NCBI RefSeq assembly: GCF_002251365.1
Contig: NZ_NPJH01000097.1
Location: 1-64,000 of the forward strand
DNA length: 64,000 nt
Reading direction: 5' to 3'
From: Prevotella sp. P3-122
GTDB taxonomy: Bacteria; Bacteroidota; Bacteroidia; Bacteroidales; Bacteroidaceae
In this document: positions 63,895-64,000 of the stretch, piece after piece
Numbering within the stretch: position 1 is the stretch's first letter
How the letters are laid out: every line of letters begins with the position of its first letter
Program-made: the position numbers and the translations under genes
Notes under the pieces: model-generated
The model's input: the letters and a program-made list of their open reading frames with translations, nothing else
Databases searched by the model: none
What the model was told of the DNA's origin: nothing

Positions 63895-64000
63895 TTATTG
63901 CATCTGCCTACGATACCATACGAAAAACCATACCAGCGACAGGACAAAGACTGCGGCTGCGAAATAGTAGGCCAGCGAGGCATCGAGGCCGAAGGCCTGG
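63895..64000 (-). CDS. C-terminus of a membrane protein, cut by the window edge
   Basis: Minus-strand reading frame that runs to the window end. The visible 34 residues are QAFGLDASLAYYFAAAVFVL, then SLVWFFVWYRRQMQ and stop. The pattern is one membrane helix followed by a short basic tail. The family cannot be recognised from this piece. It lies 49 bp before the small outer-membrane gene. Confidence 0.55.
   Translation of the reverse strand, partial: QAFGLDASLAYYFAAAVFVLSLVWFFVWYRRQMQ

Overview
The window reads as chromosome of a Prevotella/Segatella-like member of the Bacteroidales. Supporting signs are the TTTG...TAnnTTTG promoters of the Bacteroidota sigma factor, start codons without strong Shine-Dalgarno sites, a NUDIX-type AraR regulator, lipoproteins with the Bacteroidota lipobox, a type IX secretion-like C-terminal tail, and close similarity of most proteins to Bacteroides/Prevotella families (from memory, not from a search). 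No rRNA, tRNA or CRISPR array was seen.

Layout. 1-475: the 3' end of an IS982-type transposase, abutting a repeat element built of 12-bp palindromes at an exact 22-bp period. 570-5426: an ABC-F ATPase, then grpE-dnaJ-folC, with a sequence matching the sigma-54 consensus before grpE. 5522-19928: a sugar block. Galactose mutarotase, MFS transporter and galactokinase are followed by a lipoprotein mutarotase, an SSS symporter, AraR, araD, araA, a ribulokinase-type kinase, transketolase and rpiB. Together these take arabinose and galactose in and pass L-arabinose through ribulose-5-P and xylulose-5-P into the pentose phosphate pathway; galT is not in the window. 20295-24329: an ECF sigma operon (small membrane protein, sigma factor, second membrane protein, outer-membrane barrel). 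24425-30064 (minus): a TPR-like protein, gyrA, a lipoprotein and rfbC. 30300-32069: rpsA, followed by the second copy of the 22-bp palindrome element in opposite orientation.

32569-40204: the most accessory-looking region. A promoter, a leader of about 200 nt ending in a 20-bp perfect terminator hairpin, a FISUMP-like secreted protein, a 1,423-residue secreted modular protein with a type IX-like tail, a 56-residue peptide, and a lipoprotein that joins a fimbrillin-like N-terminus to a phosphatidylinositol-phospholipase-C-like domain. 40294-45275: a flavoprotein with a 53-residue two-helix membrane protein before it, an RluD-type pseudouridine synthase, an aminotransferase and a LolE-type permease. 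45653-46568: a compact three-gene DUF3791-DUF3990-DUF3791-like cassette. Its promoter carries a palindrome and the cassette is bracketed by imperfect direct repeats; this is the best toxin-antitoxin-like candidate. 47162-53699: lplA and a complete glycine cleavage operon (gcvT, gcvH, split gcvPA/gcvPB, lpdA).

53930-64000 (minus): pncC, tsaD, map, a short metH, smpB and a DUF4375 protein; then a GNAT enzyme, a family 2 glycosyltransferase, a membrane protein, recR, a small outer-membrane barrel and the tail of a membrane protein cut by the window edge. Intergenic spacers hold several families of short dispersed repeats (22-bp palindromes, CCTTTGA-type heptamers, GGAGTTAAGTGA-type units, GCGC...GCGCGA...AATTAC elements). 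These are described separately because they are not explained by the genes.
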